From Epichloe hybrida (Eukaryota; Ascomycota; Sordariomycetes; Hypocreales; Clavicipitaceae): 64,000 nt of DNA. The DNA is taken from contig JAFEKR010000033.1 of the NCBI GenBank assembly GCA_019022495.1, forward strand, positions 372,001 through 436,000, written 5' to 3'. Positions 1-11,149 of this stretch are shown here, piece after piece. Each line of letters begins with the position of its first letter. Position 1 is the stretch's first letter. The notes beneath the pieces are model-generated. The model was given only the letters and a program-made list of their open reading frames with translations. It was not told where the DNA came from and ran no database searches. The position numbers and the translations under genes were made by a program.

Positions 1-21
1 GCGCCATAATCAGGAGACACC

Positions 22-2889
22 ATGACCGTCTTTGTGTGCTCGCTGTAAGTTCCAATGCCGTGCCGGACTACTCTGTGACTTCTGCCGCTGACCTCTTGGA
101 ATGTGTGTAGCTTCTTACCCAAAACCATCCGTTTCAATCTGCCCGGCACTCCTCCACCGAGAAATACACTACGAAGAAGACCAAAGACAACGATACCACC
201 TCCACAGCCACCTCCGACTGCCCTTGCGTCCGAGGCCCAACCTAGCCTCTTCGACCCGCGACCTGTCATCACCCCACCTCACACTCCCACCGATGAGCCG
301 GAGTCTCCAGATCCCTTCTCCAACGAGGATGGGTTCCGCATCCAGTTTCCTCATGAACTCGGGTCTACAGACGAAACAGCATCACGCTGGGGGGCCCGCG
401 CCAACCAGCCATTGTCTCGAGCCAACTCGCCCCCTCCGGCGGCACTTTTTGAGCGCGATAGAACCATGGAGAAGGCCCGAGAGCTTGGTCGCCGTGGACT
501 GATCCAGCCAAAGGCGCGTTTGCGCAGTGATAGCCACGACCGAGTCTTTTCTTCAGCTCCCTGGAGTGTGGTAAATGCCGATCAAGGCAATGGAGGACTG
601 CGAAACGCAGCTGAAGCTGCCGCCCGGGATGGAAAGCTCGGTGATTATACTTGGGTGGGAACCTTGGGCATGCCCACTGATGCACTCGAAGGAACACAGC
701 AAAGAGAGGACATTGAGAATCACTTGGCAAACGAGTACGACATGCTGACAGTCTTCTGTTCAGACAAGGATTTCGATGGTCATTACACGCACTTCTGCAA
801 GCAGATTCTCTGGCCAGTTTTCCACTATCAGATTCCGGACAATCCCAAGAGCAAAGCCTACGAGGATCATTCCTGGAAGTACTACGTCCATGTGAACCAG
901 GCCTTTGCCGACAAGATTGTCCAGAATTGGAAACGTGGCGATGTCATTTGGGTGCACGACTACCATTTGCTCTTGGTCCCAGGCATGGTTCGCAAGAAGC
1001 TGCCTGATGCCAAGATTGGCTTCTTCTTGCATGTTGCTTTTCCTTCGTCCGAGGTCTTCCGCTGCCTTGCAGTCCGCAAGGAGCTACTTGAGGGTATGCT
1101 CGGAGCGAACCTAGTCGGGTTCCAGATTCAAGAGTATAGCAGACATTTCTTGCAAACCTGCAGCAGGATTCTTAGCATCGAAGCCACCCCAGAAGGCATC
1201 GAACTGGAGAATCGTTTCGTCGACGTCATCAACACTGCAATCGGAATCGACCCCATCAGCCTGAACAAGAACCGTGGCGAGCAGGGCGTGCTCCGTTGGT
1301 TCCAAGTTCTACAAGAGAGATACAAGGGCAAGAAGCTCATCGTCGCCCGAGACAAGCTCGACCATGTCCGCGGCGTTCGACAAAAGCTTCTCGCCTATGA
1401 GCTGTTCTTGAACAAGAATCCACAATGGCGCGAGCACACTGTGCTGATCCAGGTTGCTCTGTCATCGAGCCAAAACAGCCATCTCGATGCGACGGTGTCA
1501 GATATTGTCACCCGTGTCAACTCGTCATGGGCCAACTTGGCTTACCAGCCCGTCGTCTATCTCAAACAGGACATCGATTACGCTCAGTACCTGGCCCTGC
1601 TCACCATTGCGGATGCACTCATGATTACAAGCCAGCGCGAGGGCATGAACCTGACGTCGCATGAGTACATCTTTTGCCAAGACGGCAAAATTTTCCCCCA
1701 CCGCAAACATGGTACGCTAATTCTGTCCGAGTTTACTGGCACATCCTCGCTTTTTGGCCAAAGTGAACTTTCTGTCAACCCCTGGGACTACCGTCAGTGC
1801 GCCGATGCTATCAAACAAGCTTTGGAAATGGGTCAAGACGAGAAGATGCGTCGCTGGGAAATACTACATGAATTAGCCGCTCGCCACACGGGGTCTCATT
1901 GGTTCGGCGAGCTTCTGTCTCATCTCGACCGCGCGTATGACGAACAGCACAAGCGAGACCAAACATCCGTTCCCCGTCTCTCCATTCAAGAAGTCAGTCG
2001 AATGTACAAAAAGTCCAATCGTCGCCTGTTCATGCTGGATTATGAGGGCACGTTGGTCAGCTGGGGTCCCGTCAACAAGATCATTCCAGTCAGTCCGCAG
2101 CGCACATTGGATGTCCTGAATGACCTGCTCTTGGACGAACGCAATATTGTCTACATCACATCTGGTCGTCAGCCTGAGGAAGTTGATCAAGTGTTCCGCC
2201 GAGTGCCTGGCCTGGGTCTGATTGCTGAAAACGGTGGCTACATCAAGGATTGCGGTTCAGAGAAATGGGTTGAAATGTCGGATGGTACGCATATTGACAA
2301 TTGGAAGAAGTCTGTCAAGGAGATTCTTCGCTATTACCTGGAGCGAACACCAGGCGCCGAAGTGGAGGAGCGCCGCTGCAGCATATTATTCCATTTCGGC
2401 GCGGCCGAGGATCAAGAAGCTGCCGCTCGCCTCGCAGCTGACTGTGCGAGTCACGTGAATGACGCATGCGAGTCACTCAGAGTTCACGCGATTGTTCTTG
2501 ATGGGACGATCGCCGTGGAGTCCATGGACTGGACGAAGAGCACGGCGGCGCAAAAGGTGTTTGAGAAGTTGAACGCCCGAGCCAGTTCAGATGGAGATAC
2601 GCATAAGCCGGTGGACTTCCTGATGGTGGTTGGTGATGGTCGGGAAGACGAGAAAGTCTTCAAGTGGGCCAACAAGCTCGAGGAGCGACATACGGTTGAG
2701 AACGTGGTAACTGCTAGCCTGGGCAACCGAAGTACTGAAGCAACGTCTACCTTGACGCAGGGGGTGAGCGGTAAGTGGACCGCAGGTGTACAATCCCAAT
2801 GACTCAACTCCCGATGCTTACGTATGCTGACTGACGGCTCTGTCATGACAGGTGTCCTTAGCTGCCTCCAGCGACTCGCTTGCACATGA
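22..2889 (+). CDS. Trehalose synthase complex regulatory subunit (Tps3/TslA-like, GT20 + TPP-like domains)
   Basis: Three exons inferred: 22..44, 111..2770, 2852..2889 (906 aa). The first 8 codons lie before a GTAAGT...GTGTAG intron; splicing gives an N-terminus MTVFVCSLFLPKT, resembling the MT-x-x-VASLFLPYT start of yeast Tps3. The last intron (GTAAGT, CTGAC branch, ACAG) replaces a read-through tail with a QRLACT end. A disordered Pro-rich N-terminal region is followed by a GT20 synthase-like domain (H290-D-Y-H) and a C-terminal HAD phosphatase-like domain. Catalytic signatures are altered: HAD motif I reads D651-Y-E653 instead of DxD, and the synthase GVDRLD-x-x-KG motif reads ARDKLDHVRG (K423, R428). 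In known families this pattern marks the non-catalytic Tps3/Tsl1 subunit that stabilises Tps1/Tps2 in cytosolic trehalose synthesis. A diverged active Tps2 phosphatase is the alternative. Confidence 0.88.
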
Positions 2890-3741
2890 TGAGTACAAGA
2901 TGCATGCGCCACTCTTTGTTATAAAACTGATGTACGTTTGTACGGCGTTCTGGACGAGCATTCTTTTTGCATGGGATGAAATATATGACGCCAACGATGA
3001 CTGAACTATTCTTTTTTCTTGGGTAAGAAATTAAAAGAAAACGAAGACGGGATAAAACATGGACCAAAAAGAAAAGGACATGAACGGGCCGAGTCATGCC
3101 GACGTGAAGACGAAAGGTCGCAAAGAGCTCCAGAGGCAGCCTCGCGGCATTAGGCGAAGGGATATTATGCCACGTCACATAGAGTGTATCCGGAACTCGG
3201 GACTGGATGCCAGAATAGCTGGGAACGTAGATTGAGTACTCACATTCTTTACCAGAACTTGCCCTCCCAAAAGAGGTAAAAAGTACATGCATGGAGTCCA
3301 AATGAATGAGGCCATTACGTGATCCATCAATCGACTAAAGCTTTGCTAAAAACTTGTGAACACAAGCTCAATTTCATCCAAACGGTCACTGGGCTTTTAG
3401 ATTCGACGTTGGTGGGCTGCAGGAACTAGAAACACGAGGCGCGCCGAAGGAACCCCGCGGCCCGATATCGGGGCATGACTGGTGGGTGGGCTTACGAGAA
3501 AGACGAACGACGATTCATGTCAACTCTGTTTTCCCATCCTATCCCGCTCTGAAGAACTCTCTGTTGGACAGGCCGAAATCCCAGCATTTATTGCCTCACG
3601 CTGCTGTGCCACGTAGCTGAATCAATCGCCTTCCTGCTCGCATTGCACGACCATCAGCTCCGTACCCCCCCTCCTCCGACAGCATCGAACTGCATCGATC
3701 TTTCCGGGTTCTAAACATCGGCATACGAAAAACAAAGCGCA
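2890..3741. other. Intergenic region
   Basis: The 3' flank of the trehalose subunit gene and the promoter of the aminotransferase. The last 200 bases are pyrimidine-rich, as is usual just upstream of fungal start codons. Open frames on the minus strand here show no recognisable domain. Confidence 0.6.
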
Positions 3742-4968
3742 ATGGGCGCGTTCCCTCCTCAGCCGGTGAACACCATCGATTGGTCCAACGTGGGCTTCAA
3801 GGTGCGCGAGGGTACGTTGTCCTCGAGAGATGGCGTACCAGACTTAATACTGACCTTTTTTTTTGCCTGCCTAGTCAACGGCCACATCGAGTCTACCTAC
3901 ACAAAATCCACGGGGCAATGGACGCCTCTTCGCTTCGTCGCCGACCCATTTATGCGCATCCATGGCATGGCACCGGCCCTGAACTACGGCCAGCAAGCGT
4001 ACGAAGGTCTCAAGGCATTCCGCAGCCCCGGCGATGAGGCCATTACCATTTTCCGACCGGATCGAAACGCCGTACGTCTGCAACACTCTGCGGAGGTAGC
4101 ATCGATGCCTGCAGTCCCCGTCGAACTGTTCCAGCAGGCTTGTCGTGCAGCCGTAGCGCTGAACGCCGACTTCGTGCCTCCCCACGAGACCGGCGCGGCG
4201 CTGTACGTGCGTCCCCAGCTGTACGGATCAAGTGCCCAACTCGGACTGGATCCTCCCGAGGAATATACCTTCTGTGTGTTTGTGATTCCCACGGGCGTGT
4301 ATCACGGCACGCACCCGGTCAAGGCACTCATCTTGGACGAATTCGACCGTGCGGCTCCCCATGGCACCGGCCACGCCAAGGTAGGCGGCAACTATGCCCC
4401 CGTGCTCAAGTGGAGTGGCAAAGCCAAGCAGGACGGCTACGGAATCACTCTACATCTCGACAGCGCGAGACACGAGGACATTGACGAGTTCAGCACGTCG
4501 GGCTTCATTGGCGTGACTGCCAATGGCGACAAGGACGTCACACTTGTTGTGCCCGACTCCAAATGTGTCATTGACAGTGTCACCAGCGACAGCGTTCAGC
4601 AAATCGCCCGCAGCTGGGGGTGGAAGGTGGAAAAGCGATCGGTCAAGTACAGTGAACTGCCGTCATTCACGGAAGTCTTGGCCGCCGGCACCGCTGCCGC
4701 GCTGGTACCCATCCGAAGCATCACTCGCCGCAAGGGTCCTGCTATTACCGGGACCTTGCCCGCGGGCCCGCGGGTGAGCTCGACGGGCGATGCCGAGCTC
4801 GTCACCTACATTCCCGAAGAGCAGGCCGATGCGGGCCCCATCTGCCTGAAGTTGCTGACGCATCTGAAAGCGATACAACTGGGCAAGACGACTGATGAGT
4901 TTGGATGGAGATGCGAGGTGAGCGAGGGCGACTTGAATGTGGACGGTGCGGAAGATGCAATGAAATGA
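3742..4968 (+). CDS. Branched-chain-type aminotransferase (class IV, PLP-dependent)
   Basis: Two exons inferred, 3742..3811 and 3875..4968 (387 aa). The 63-base intron (GTACGT, CTGAC branch, CTAG) is a multiple of three, so the frame stays open through it; splicing restores KVREVNGHI. Fold-type IV aminotransferase features are clear: GMAPALNYGQQAYEGLKAF near residue 60, R-P-D-R for the substrate pocket, and the Schiff-base lysine K192 in GHAKVGGNYAP. The expected reaction is transfer of an amino group between branched-chain amino acids and 2-oxoglutarate. No mitochondrial targeting sequence is obvious, so a cytosolic paralogue is likely. The conserved EIGTMNIF-like loop reads EFSTSGF (from residue 228), as in a fungal subgroup that includes secondary-metabolism paralogues. 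No biosynthetic cluster is seen next to it. The true substrate is uncertain. Confidence 0.88.
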   Translation: MGAFPPQPVNTIDWSNVGFKVREGTLSSRDGVPDLILTFFFACLVNGHIESTYTKSTGQWTPLRFVADPFMRIHGMAPALNYGQQAYEGLKAFRSPGDEAITIFRPDRNAVRLQHSAEVASMPAVPVELFQQACRAAVALNADFVPPHETGAALYVRPQLYGSSAQLGLDPPEEYTFCVFVIPTGVYHGTHPVKALILDEFDRAAPHGTGHAKVGGNYAPVLKWSGKAKQDGYGITLHLDSARHEDIDEFSTSGFIGVTANGDKDVTLVVPDSKCVIDSVTSDSVQQIARSWGWKVEKRSVKYSELPSFTEVLAAGTAAALVPIRSITRRKGPAITGTLPAGPRVSSTGDAELVTYIPEEQADAGPICLKLLTHLKAIQLGKTTDEFGWRCEVSEGDLNVDGAEDAMK

Positions 4969-5637
4969 GATGAGATGGTGGAACCAAGCCGGCCAGGGGG
5001 GCGCACAGATGACGCAGGAACCGCGAGCAAAATGGTCAGATGGGCAAGACACGGGATGGCGGATGGCGTGCTACGAGAAAACAATGGGAAAAGGAGATGA
5101 GACGTGACGAGCCCCTCTGTACAGAGTCCGACTTTGCCTGGACAGAAAAGATTAAATAAATACACGATTCGTCCGCTTCCGCGTTCCTTATTTTCTCGTC
5201 CCGCCTTATTCGCGACTTGGGATTTGTACGACGGGTGGGGTGTATCGAAACGTGAAGCGAGACGACGCATTCCTTGTTCCCAGTGCCATATGTCACATAT
5301 TGGGGGGGGGATCTCAACAATTGGTTCTCATCCTGTTAAGATGGTACTTCTGACGAGCCTTATCAAAGATGGCCAAGCAACGCACCCGCCCAAGGACAGT
5401 CAGTATCAACACGTGTATTTGCGTGGAGGAAAAAAAAAAAAGAAAAATATCCGAAAGAATAAAATATGTACATGTGGTGGGGTGGAGGGGCAGGCTCTCG
5501 CTGTATTCCCAAGTTATACATCATCCTCGACTCGTTTTCACGCCTTGTCCCATTCGTATCTACAACGTGCAGAAACCAGCTCATGCTGCAAAACGTAACC
5601 CGACCCGACTCTTCCCCCCCCCCAAAGAAAAGCTTAT
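4969..5637. other. Intergenic region between convergent genes
   Basis: Holds the 3' ends of the aminotransferase (+) and the HsbA-like gene (-). It contains an A-run near 5430 and a C-run near 5617. No gene was recognised. Confidence 0.6.
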
Positions 5638-6201
5638 TCAACTCCAGAAAAGCTTATACTTGTCAATGGCGGCAGCAAAGGCGTCGTCAATGGGCTTTAT
5701 CAGGCCCTGGGCAATAGTCTTGAGACCCTCAGGGACCTTGCGGACGACGGCGTCGCTAAAGTCGGCCGTGGCACCGCGCTGGAGCTCGAGGTTGAGCAGC
5801 ACGACGGGCGACAGGACGAGCAGCTTGTCGAAGCGGGGCTTGTTGTCGACGATGGTCCCGAGCGTGGCCTGCACGACCCGGGAGAGGTCGCCGGTTGCGA
5901 CGGCGACGGCGAGGGCCTCGTCGGTGGAGAGGGGCCGCGACGCGTCGGCCGTCCTCCTGGAGCGCCGGAGCTGCTCGAGAAGCTGGGCCGACTTGGTGGT
6001 GATGGGGAGCGCGCCGAGCAGGTCGCCCTTCCAGTTGGCGACGGCGGAGCCCAGGTCGGCCGTCTGGGTGTTGATGAGGCCGAGGGCGTGCGTGATGGCT
6101 TCTTTCTCTTTGCCGTCGGCGGCGACGGGGACGGGGACGGGACCGGCGAGGGCCATGACGGGGAGCGCGACGACGAGGAGGAGGAGGCGCGGGAGTTGCA
6201 T
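5638..6201 (-). CDS. Secreted hydrophobic surface binding protein A-like (HsbA family)
   Basis: Single exon, 187 aa. Residues 1-19 form a signal peptide (basic start, Leu-rich core, ALAG cleavage area). The mature protein is small, alpha-helical and lacks cysteines, with the HsbA-type layout of repeated amphipathic helices ending in ...AFAAAIDKYK. In Aspergillus, HsbA binds hydrophobic surfaces and recruits cutinase-like hydrolases; related cell-wall galactomannoproteins share the fold. Secretion to the wall or medium is therefore expected. A TTTTATAAAA box lies about 195 bases upstream of the start (near 6398). Codon use is very GC-rich at third positions, so the other frames also stay open; the signal peptide supports this frame. 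Confidence 0.8.
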   Translation of the reverse strand: MQLPRLLLLVVALPVMALAGPVPVPVAADGKEKEAITHALGLINTQTADLGSAVANWKGDLLGALPITTKSAQLLEQLRRSRRTADASRPLSTDEALAVAVATGDLSRVVQATLGTIVDNKPRFDKLLVLSPVVLLNLELQRGATADFSDAVVRKVPEGLKTIAQGLIKPIDDAFAAAIDKYKLFWS

Positions 6202-7516
6202 CGTGAAGGGATTTGCGAGGTGGGGGGGGGGGTTTGTTGGCTACGGAGATATTGTGGGGTAGTGTGGGGGCAGTAGGGCCGCGGGGGAAAGGGAAAAAAA
6301 ATAAAAACTTGTCAAGCTGGAAAAGCTGGGTTGTTAAAAAAAAAAGGGGCATCACATAAGGGGGGAAGGAGGGGGGGGGGCGGGACCAGCGTGGACTTTT
6401 TATAAAATGCCCAAGAGGCTATTGGGAAGAAGAACTTACTACGGGCTAGCATGCTTCTTCTCCCGCGTCTGCTCATTATGCCCATGGTTCGAGGAAAAGG
6501 CCCCCCCCCCCCGGGGTGATGCAGGGAACATGGTGAGAAATCGGCATCGCTAGGAATACGACGCTGTAGGTTTTTTTTTTTTTTTTCCTTTCCTTTCCTT
6601 TCCGTTATCCCCGGGGGCCCCTCGCCACGCGATGTTACCTACCTTGTCCAAATCAGGAATTCCACGTCAAGCACCCACCCCCCTTTTGTCCGGAGAGACA
6701 GATTGAATGGGCAATGACCCCGAGCCCCCGCGTGTACGGGAGTAATACTGTCTTCATGTCTTGCATGTCCCCCTTTTTTTTTTTTTTTTTTCCAGGCTGC
6801 CACTTCCCTAACAAGGCCTGAGGAAAGCTTGGTGATGGATGCAAGACCTGAGTCATGTCGAACAATGACGCCTCAGCTCGTCTTTCCGTATCCCCCCCCC
6901 CCCCCCCCCCCCGGGTCCGAGCGTTGCAATAGTCCCAGCGGCTGGGTTGGGTGTTAATCTCGTTCAAGTCGAGTCGATGATGACCAAATTACTTTGGCAC
7001 GTCGAGGCTGGGCTGGCGGGTGGGTCGCTGAATCAAGCCGGGCGGGGGAAGTGAGGGAAGGAATCCGGGGTATCTGGGCTTGACACTGCTTGCATCCACA
7101 TTGTGCCCAGACGTGGGTTCGGACAAATCCTGCCAGATGGATGACATGACATGACCGCGATGGGATGGATGCGGTGTAACATTGCCTTCGTTTGGCCCTC
7201 ATCATGCAAGCAAGCGAATCCTGTCCTCTTGCTGAGCATATATTCATTTGATCGTAGCTACGTGAGGGCACTGAGGGGTGCGCACTCCGTTTCTACTAGC
7301 CTTGCGTGACATCTTCTCATCTCGGCCGAATCCGCCGCCACCAAGTGACCTTGGCGCCACCGAGAACAGCTCGGGGCCCAGGTTGTGCGTTCTAGGCAAA
7401 GCATGCGAGAAACTAGCTCCTGTGCTGCTAGCAACTCTGCCGAGCTGATCATGGGCCATTCATTCGGTGACGGCTCGTTTGCTCATGACCTGTCTCACGC
7501 CCACTCATCTCGTTTT

Positions 7517-7553
<37 letters not shown>

Positions 7554-8206
7554 GCCACGAGCTGCACTGCACGTCTTCTGCCATTGCACCCTTGCTGTCT
7601 TGAACACTGTCGGCCCTGTCGTCGCCAGGATCCTGCCATCATCACATGTTCACGTCAATTCCTTCCAGGCAAGGAATTCGGATCAATCGACCAATGGAAT
7701 AACATCATTTCTGTCTCCAATCGTGCCATCTCAATAGTAGGCTTGGTGTGGGGAGGCAGCAGCTTCAAAGGAATTCTCGGAGGCGGGGCAACAGAATGGA
7801 TTAATCTACATGGGATTTTTTCTCCTTGTTCCTACTGTATGTTGATTTTTGAGAAAGTGAAAGATGAAGGAGTAAGAGCCTTTATAATCATAATTTGTCC
7901 ACGGATTCCACGTCCACGTCGTCAGTACCGCTGCTAGGGAGGGTCGCAGAGGAAGGAGACAAATCCAATGTATTGGCAACAACCAATGAGCGTAGAAGAA
8001 TGAATTCACAAATCAACAACCACAACGCAAATGCTCACCTCCAGCCGTTATTCCAGCGATGCTAATTCGACGTATGGTTCGTTTGTCAACAGATGTGCAG
8101 GATGGCACGTATGGCACGGATGCCGTGAGAAGCTCCCTATTTGATTTCAATAGCGCCATCGACAAGTAGTAACGAGACAAGCCACGGGCCGTTTGTTGCT
8201 CCTCAA
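6202..8206. other. Intergenic region rich in homopolymer runs
   Basis: About 2 kb without a recognisable gene. It contains long single-base runs: C near 6500, T near 6571-6586, T near 6774-6791, C near 6893-6912 and T of about 29 near 7520-7548. The open frames show no family resemblance. Confidence 0.6.
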
Positions 8207-8683
8207 TCAACCAGTCGACTCCGCAGCCGTCACTGCCCGGTCGGGAGCAAGAAGAACCTGTTCGGACAGCATGGTGTCAAAGTAGCTTCTGATCTCGACC
8301 ACTTTCCCGTCCTCGTTCCATCGCATAAGCCACAGGTACTCATTGTTGTAGGGCTCCCCCGTCGTTCTCGTCGCCTGGCCCCGCGTTTCCACCGAGCACC
8401 ACCATCCGTCGGCCTCGCGTTCCGCGTCGACGATGATCCTCGTGACATGGAACTTGATCGGGCCCTGGAGCTTCTTCCCCAGCCGTTGGAAAGTCGCTTC
8501 GTCGTGATCTTTGATGCTGTATCGGGTGCCTGCCAGGGAATGCGCGTTCCCTGTGCAGGTCCAGATCACGTCGGGGACGAGGTAGTCGGTGAGGAATCTC
8601 TTGCGGTATTCGGCGTTTTTGGTTTCGCCCAGGTGGGCAAATGCGCTGCGAATGACGTCCTTGGTGAGAACGAATCTGGACAT
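8207..8683 (-). CDS. NTF2/SnoaL-like small protein
   Basis: Single exon, 158 aa, no signal peptide. The sequence has the SnoaL/NTF2-like cone pattern: an N-terminal helix ending in a long loop (RFLTDYLVPDVIWTCTG), a central V-E-T-R-G strand, and the closing NEYLWLMRWNEDGKVVEIRSYFD strand pair that typifies the family. Members include polyketide cyclases, isomerases and many uncharacterised fungal proteins, so the substrate cannot be told. The gene stands alone, with no polyketide synthase or other biosynthetic gene beside it. Start chosen at the first Met that gives a family-length product. Confidence 0.7.
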   Translation of the reverse strand: MSRFVLTKDVIRSAFAHLGETKNAEYRKRFLTDYLVPDVIWTCTGNAHSLAGTRYSIKDHDEATFQRLGKKLQGPIKFHVTRIIVDAEREADGWWCSVETRGQATRTTGEPYNNEYLWLMRWNEDGKVVEIRSYFDTMLSEQVLLAPDRAVTAAESTG

Positions 8684-8998
8684 GGCTGTGGCCTGTGCTT
8701 ATTCCGATTGTGCCAAGTCGTTGTACGTAAGGTATTGTGCGAGCTGCGGCTGCGACGATGAGTTGTGCGGACACCGTTGGTTGCATATTAGGCTATTACC
8801 GATGTACGGAGTCGGCTGTGTGCATGGGTCCGCGTAAACGCATCTTTTCCCGAGTTGCCGTTCTGTCTCTAGCAATCATTTGGCTGGTTTTATTATTATG
8901 CACATATACGGGTTGGCAAAAATGTCGTGCACTCAAATGTGTATTATTACATCAACATGTCATTTCACTACCACGTAATCCGATCCGTCTTGGAACAC
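8684..8998. other. Short intergenic region
   Basis: Upstream flank of the SnoaL-like gene and 3' flank of the small three-exon gene, both on the minus strand. Nothing else was recognised. Confidence 0.5.
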
Positions 8999-9359
8999 TT
9001 AGTTGGAGACCTTGGGATTGACCTTGGAGCTAAGTTTGATAGTCAGCCATGACCAGCTTGTTGGTAGCTCTGGTGTGACGGCGGCTTACCCAGTTGCCTT
9101 TTCATATGCACTGCGGCCAGCATCGGTGATCTTCTCCTGGGTGTTGCGGTCCATCTCGTGTCCGGACTTCTTGGCCGCCATGCCGAATGCTGCGAGACAT
9201 TTAGTTCCCTCGGTGGTCATGCTTGGTCACCAAACCATGAATTGGAGTTGAGACGTTACCCTTGTCAACGTAGTCCTGCTTCTCGCCGCCCTGCGCGTTG
9301 GGGTCATTCTGGGCAGAGTTGCCCTTGAGACCGTCGGCTGCCTTCTTGACGAAATCCAT
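8999..9359 (-). CDS. Small conserved fungal protein (76 aa, three exons)
   Basis: Not visible as a single open frame. Exons on the minus strand are 9260..9359, 9090..9189 and 8999..9029. Intron 1 is GTAACG...CGCAG. Intron 2 is GTAAGC with a GCTGAC branch and TTAG. The joined frame is exact across both junctions and gives a protein starting MDFVKKAADGLKG and ending GSKVNPKVSN. It is hydrophilic, lacks cysteine, and carries a central KKSGHEMDRNTQEKITDAGR segment. Proteins with this start, central and end pattern recur in filamentous ascomycetes and are annotated as hypothetical or stress-related; the function is unknown. It is likely cytosolic, with no signal peptide. Confidence 0.75.
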
Positions 9360-10388
9360 GGCGAATTCGGCGGGTAGTGTATCTGGGGTTTCGGAATGAG
9401 CTGCCTGTGGGCCAAGGTATAGAATGGAGGGTAGAGAGAGGGTGGAGGATGGAGAACGGAGGATGGGGTTTCTTCTTCAGGCCGGGAAACTTGCAGTCTT
9501 ATATTCATCGCTCTCTTGCTTCCGCATGTCTGTCAGTGACGTCTACGGATTTACCCCTCTCCCCCCCCCCCCTCCATCAAGGTTGGCCATCCAATCCACG
9601 GCATCCTGATTCGGGCCAAATGTTGAATTAAAATGGGGACCGAAACTCAAAGGAGAAGAGAAGAGAAGCTCCTTCCCTGCCACAAGATCTTGCAGTGCAC
9701 ACTGCGGAGTGTCCTTGGGTCATCAAACGTTGCATTCCCGTCTTGTGAATGGGTTTACACGTGAACACCTTCTGGCTCTGGATGTGCGCCCTTTTCGAAA
9801 TACCCATTTTCTCATGGTCCGCTTCAATTTGCGCTTGCAATAGTGGCCTTGACACAAAACAAGTAATTGGACAGCCTAGTCTCGAATAGAAAGACAGGAC
9901 ATGTTCCAAAACGGCTCCTCTTCGTCTTCATGCCGCCAAGACCGTCCAACTCACTTCCCTTCATGTCTCGTCGTGGCTCTGGCCGCCTGAACGATGGCGG
10001 CACGATCCATTCCCTTGCTCAGCACATGTCCGAAAATCGTGTTGAAGGTATCCTTGGGTCTCGGACAGTCATGATCAAGCGGCACAGGATCCCGGCTGCC
10101 CGTCATGCTAGCCGCGCCGGCAGCTTGACCAACAAAGGGGGCCGACCAGGAAGAGGATGGCGAGGACCATGTTCAGAATGAATTCGTCGCTCTGTACTGG
10201 GGCCATTGCAGCCAGCAGACTCCGTTTTGAATGAGAGGCAGCGTTGACGAGGGATCTGAGGCAATGGAAACTGCAATCAGCAAAGCTCAGCGTCCAAAGA
10301 GGATTTTACACCAGCGATGGCGGCATAGGCTTCAGCAAGTATACGAATGGAGAAAGTTTTGGTTTTATTCCTCACTGGCTCTGCGTCA
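9360..10388. other. Intergenic region
   Basis: Upstream region of the small three-exon gene (purine-rich near 9420-9480 on the plus strand, so pyrimidine-rich in the direction of that gene) and 3' flank of the 2EXR gene. No gene was recognised. Confidence 0.5.
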
Positions 10389-11149
10389 CTACATGTCAGA
10401 ACTGTCTGATTCGGCATAATGGTCTAATTCGTCAGCCCTGGCCGACCAACAATAACTTATTTCCTCCCACCACTGATCCAAGTCGGCCAAACACTTCATT
10501 TGGCCCGTCTGCTCCTGGATGATGAAGACGCCCTCCGGGTTGCATCGCGGGCGGTAAAACTTGGCTCCCGCCCAATCGAAAATATTATGCTCGGTGACCA
10601 CGAAGCACTCCAGCAGGTTATTAAAGTGTGACAAATTCTGCGATTCGAAACAAAACCATTCTTCGCTGCGAATGCTGGCTTTGAACTTGAGGCGAGGGAT
10701 TTTATTCGCGCAGTGAATGAAGCGTTCGTACAATTCGTTTTCGCCAATGTCAATGGTGTCCATGTCGAAGTTGACCCAAGCGTACGACGCCGTGCTTCCC
10801 GGCTCCAAGATGAGTTTCTCATACAGCTTCCGGTCCAGCGCCAGCGACCGGCTCTCCCAACAGGCGTCAATGATGGCTCGCTTGATCTGGCTGGCTTGAT
10901 CGGCGACGCCGCGTATAGGACCAGGGGGAGGGTGCTGGCAAAGTGCTTGGCCAACAAGCCTGGCTTCATGGCCTCTATGTTCAAGTCGACGCGCCAGTTA
11001 TAGAAGTCTGGGTAGCGGTTGACCTCATTTGCCCGTCGATGCCCGATCCAGCACGTAACCGGAACGGTCCGGGGCTCAACAGTCAGTACCCATATGCGGG
11101 CGCGAAGTTCAAAAGGCAGGCGGGGGAACGGGTGAAAGGTAGGCTCCAT
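10389..11149 (-). pseudogene. 2EXR-domain protein, reading frame broken near 10900
   Basis: Two frames on the minus strand join into one recognisable protein. The N-terminal part (start ATG at 11149) reads MEPTFHPFPRLPFELRARIW...EPRTVPV, the signature of the fungal 2EXR domain. The C-terminal part, in another frame, continues IIDACWESRSLALDRKLYE and ends at 10389. The change of frame falls near 10890-10915 and needs a 1-base deletion or 2-base insertion. The only GT...AG pair that would fix it is 35 bases with no branch site, too short for an intron here. It is either a pseudogene or a sequencing error. 2EXR proteins are abundant in Sordariomycetes and of unknown function. An open extension upstream of 11149 is low-complexity and is not counted as coding. 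Confidence 0.6.

Noticed and set aside
101..502. Open frame of 133 codons at the window start
   Set aside because: It overlaps the trehalose subunit gene in another frame. The spliced frame gives a conserved N-terminus and this one does not.
5756..6355. Arg/Pro-rich frame antisense-shifted over the HsbA-like gene
   Set aside because: GC-rich third positions keep several frames open. Only the frame at 5638..6201 has a signal peptide and family features.
8340..8786. 148-codon minus frame over the SnoaL-like gene
   Set aside because: It is an out-of-frame shadow, rich in Arg and His, with no domain.
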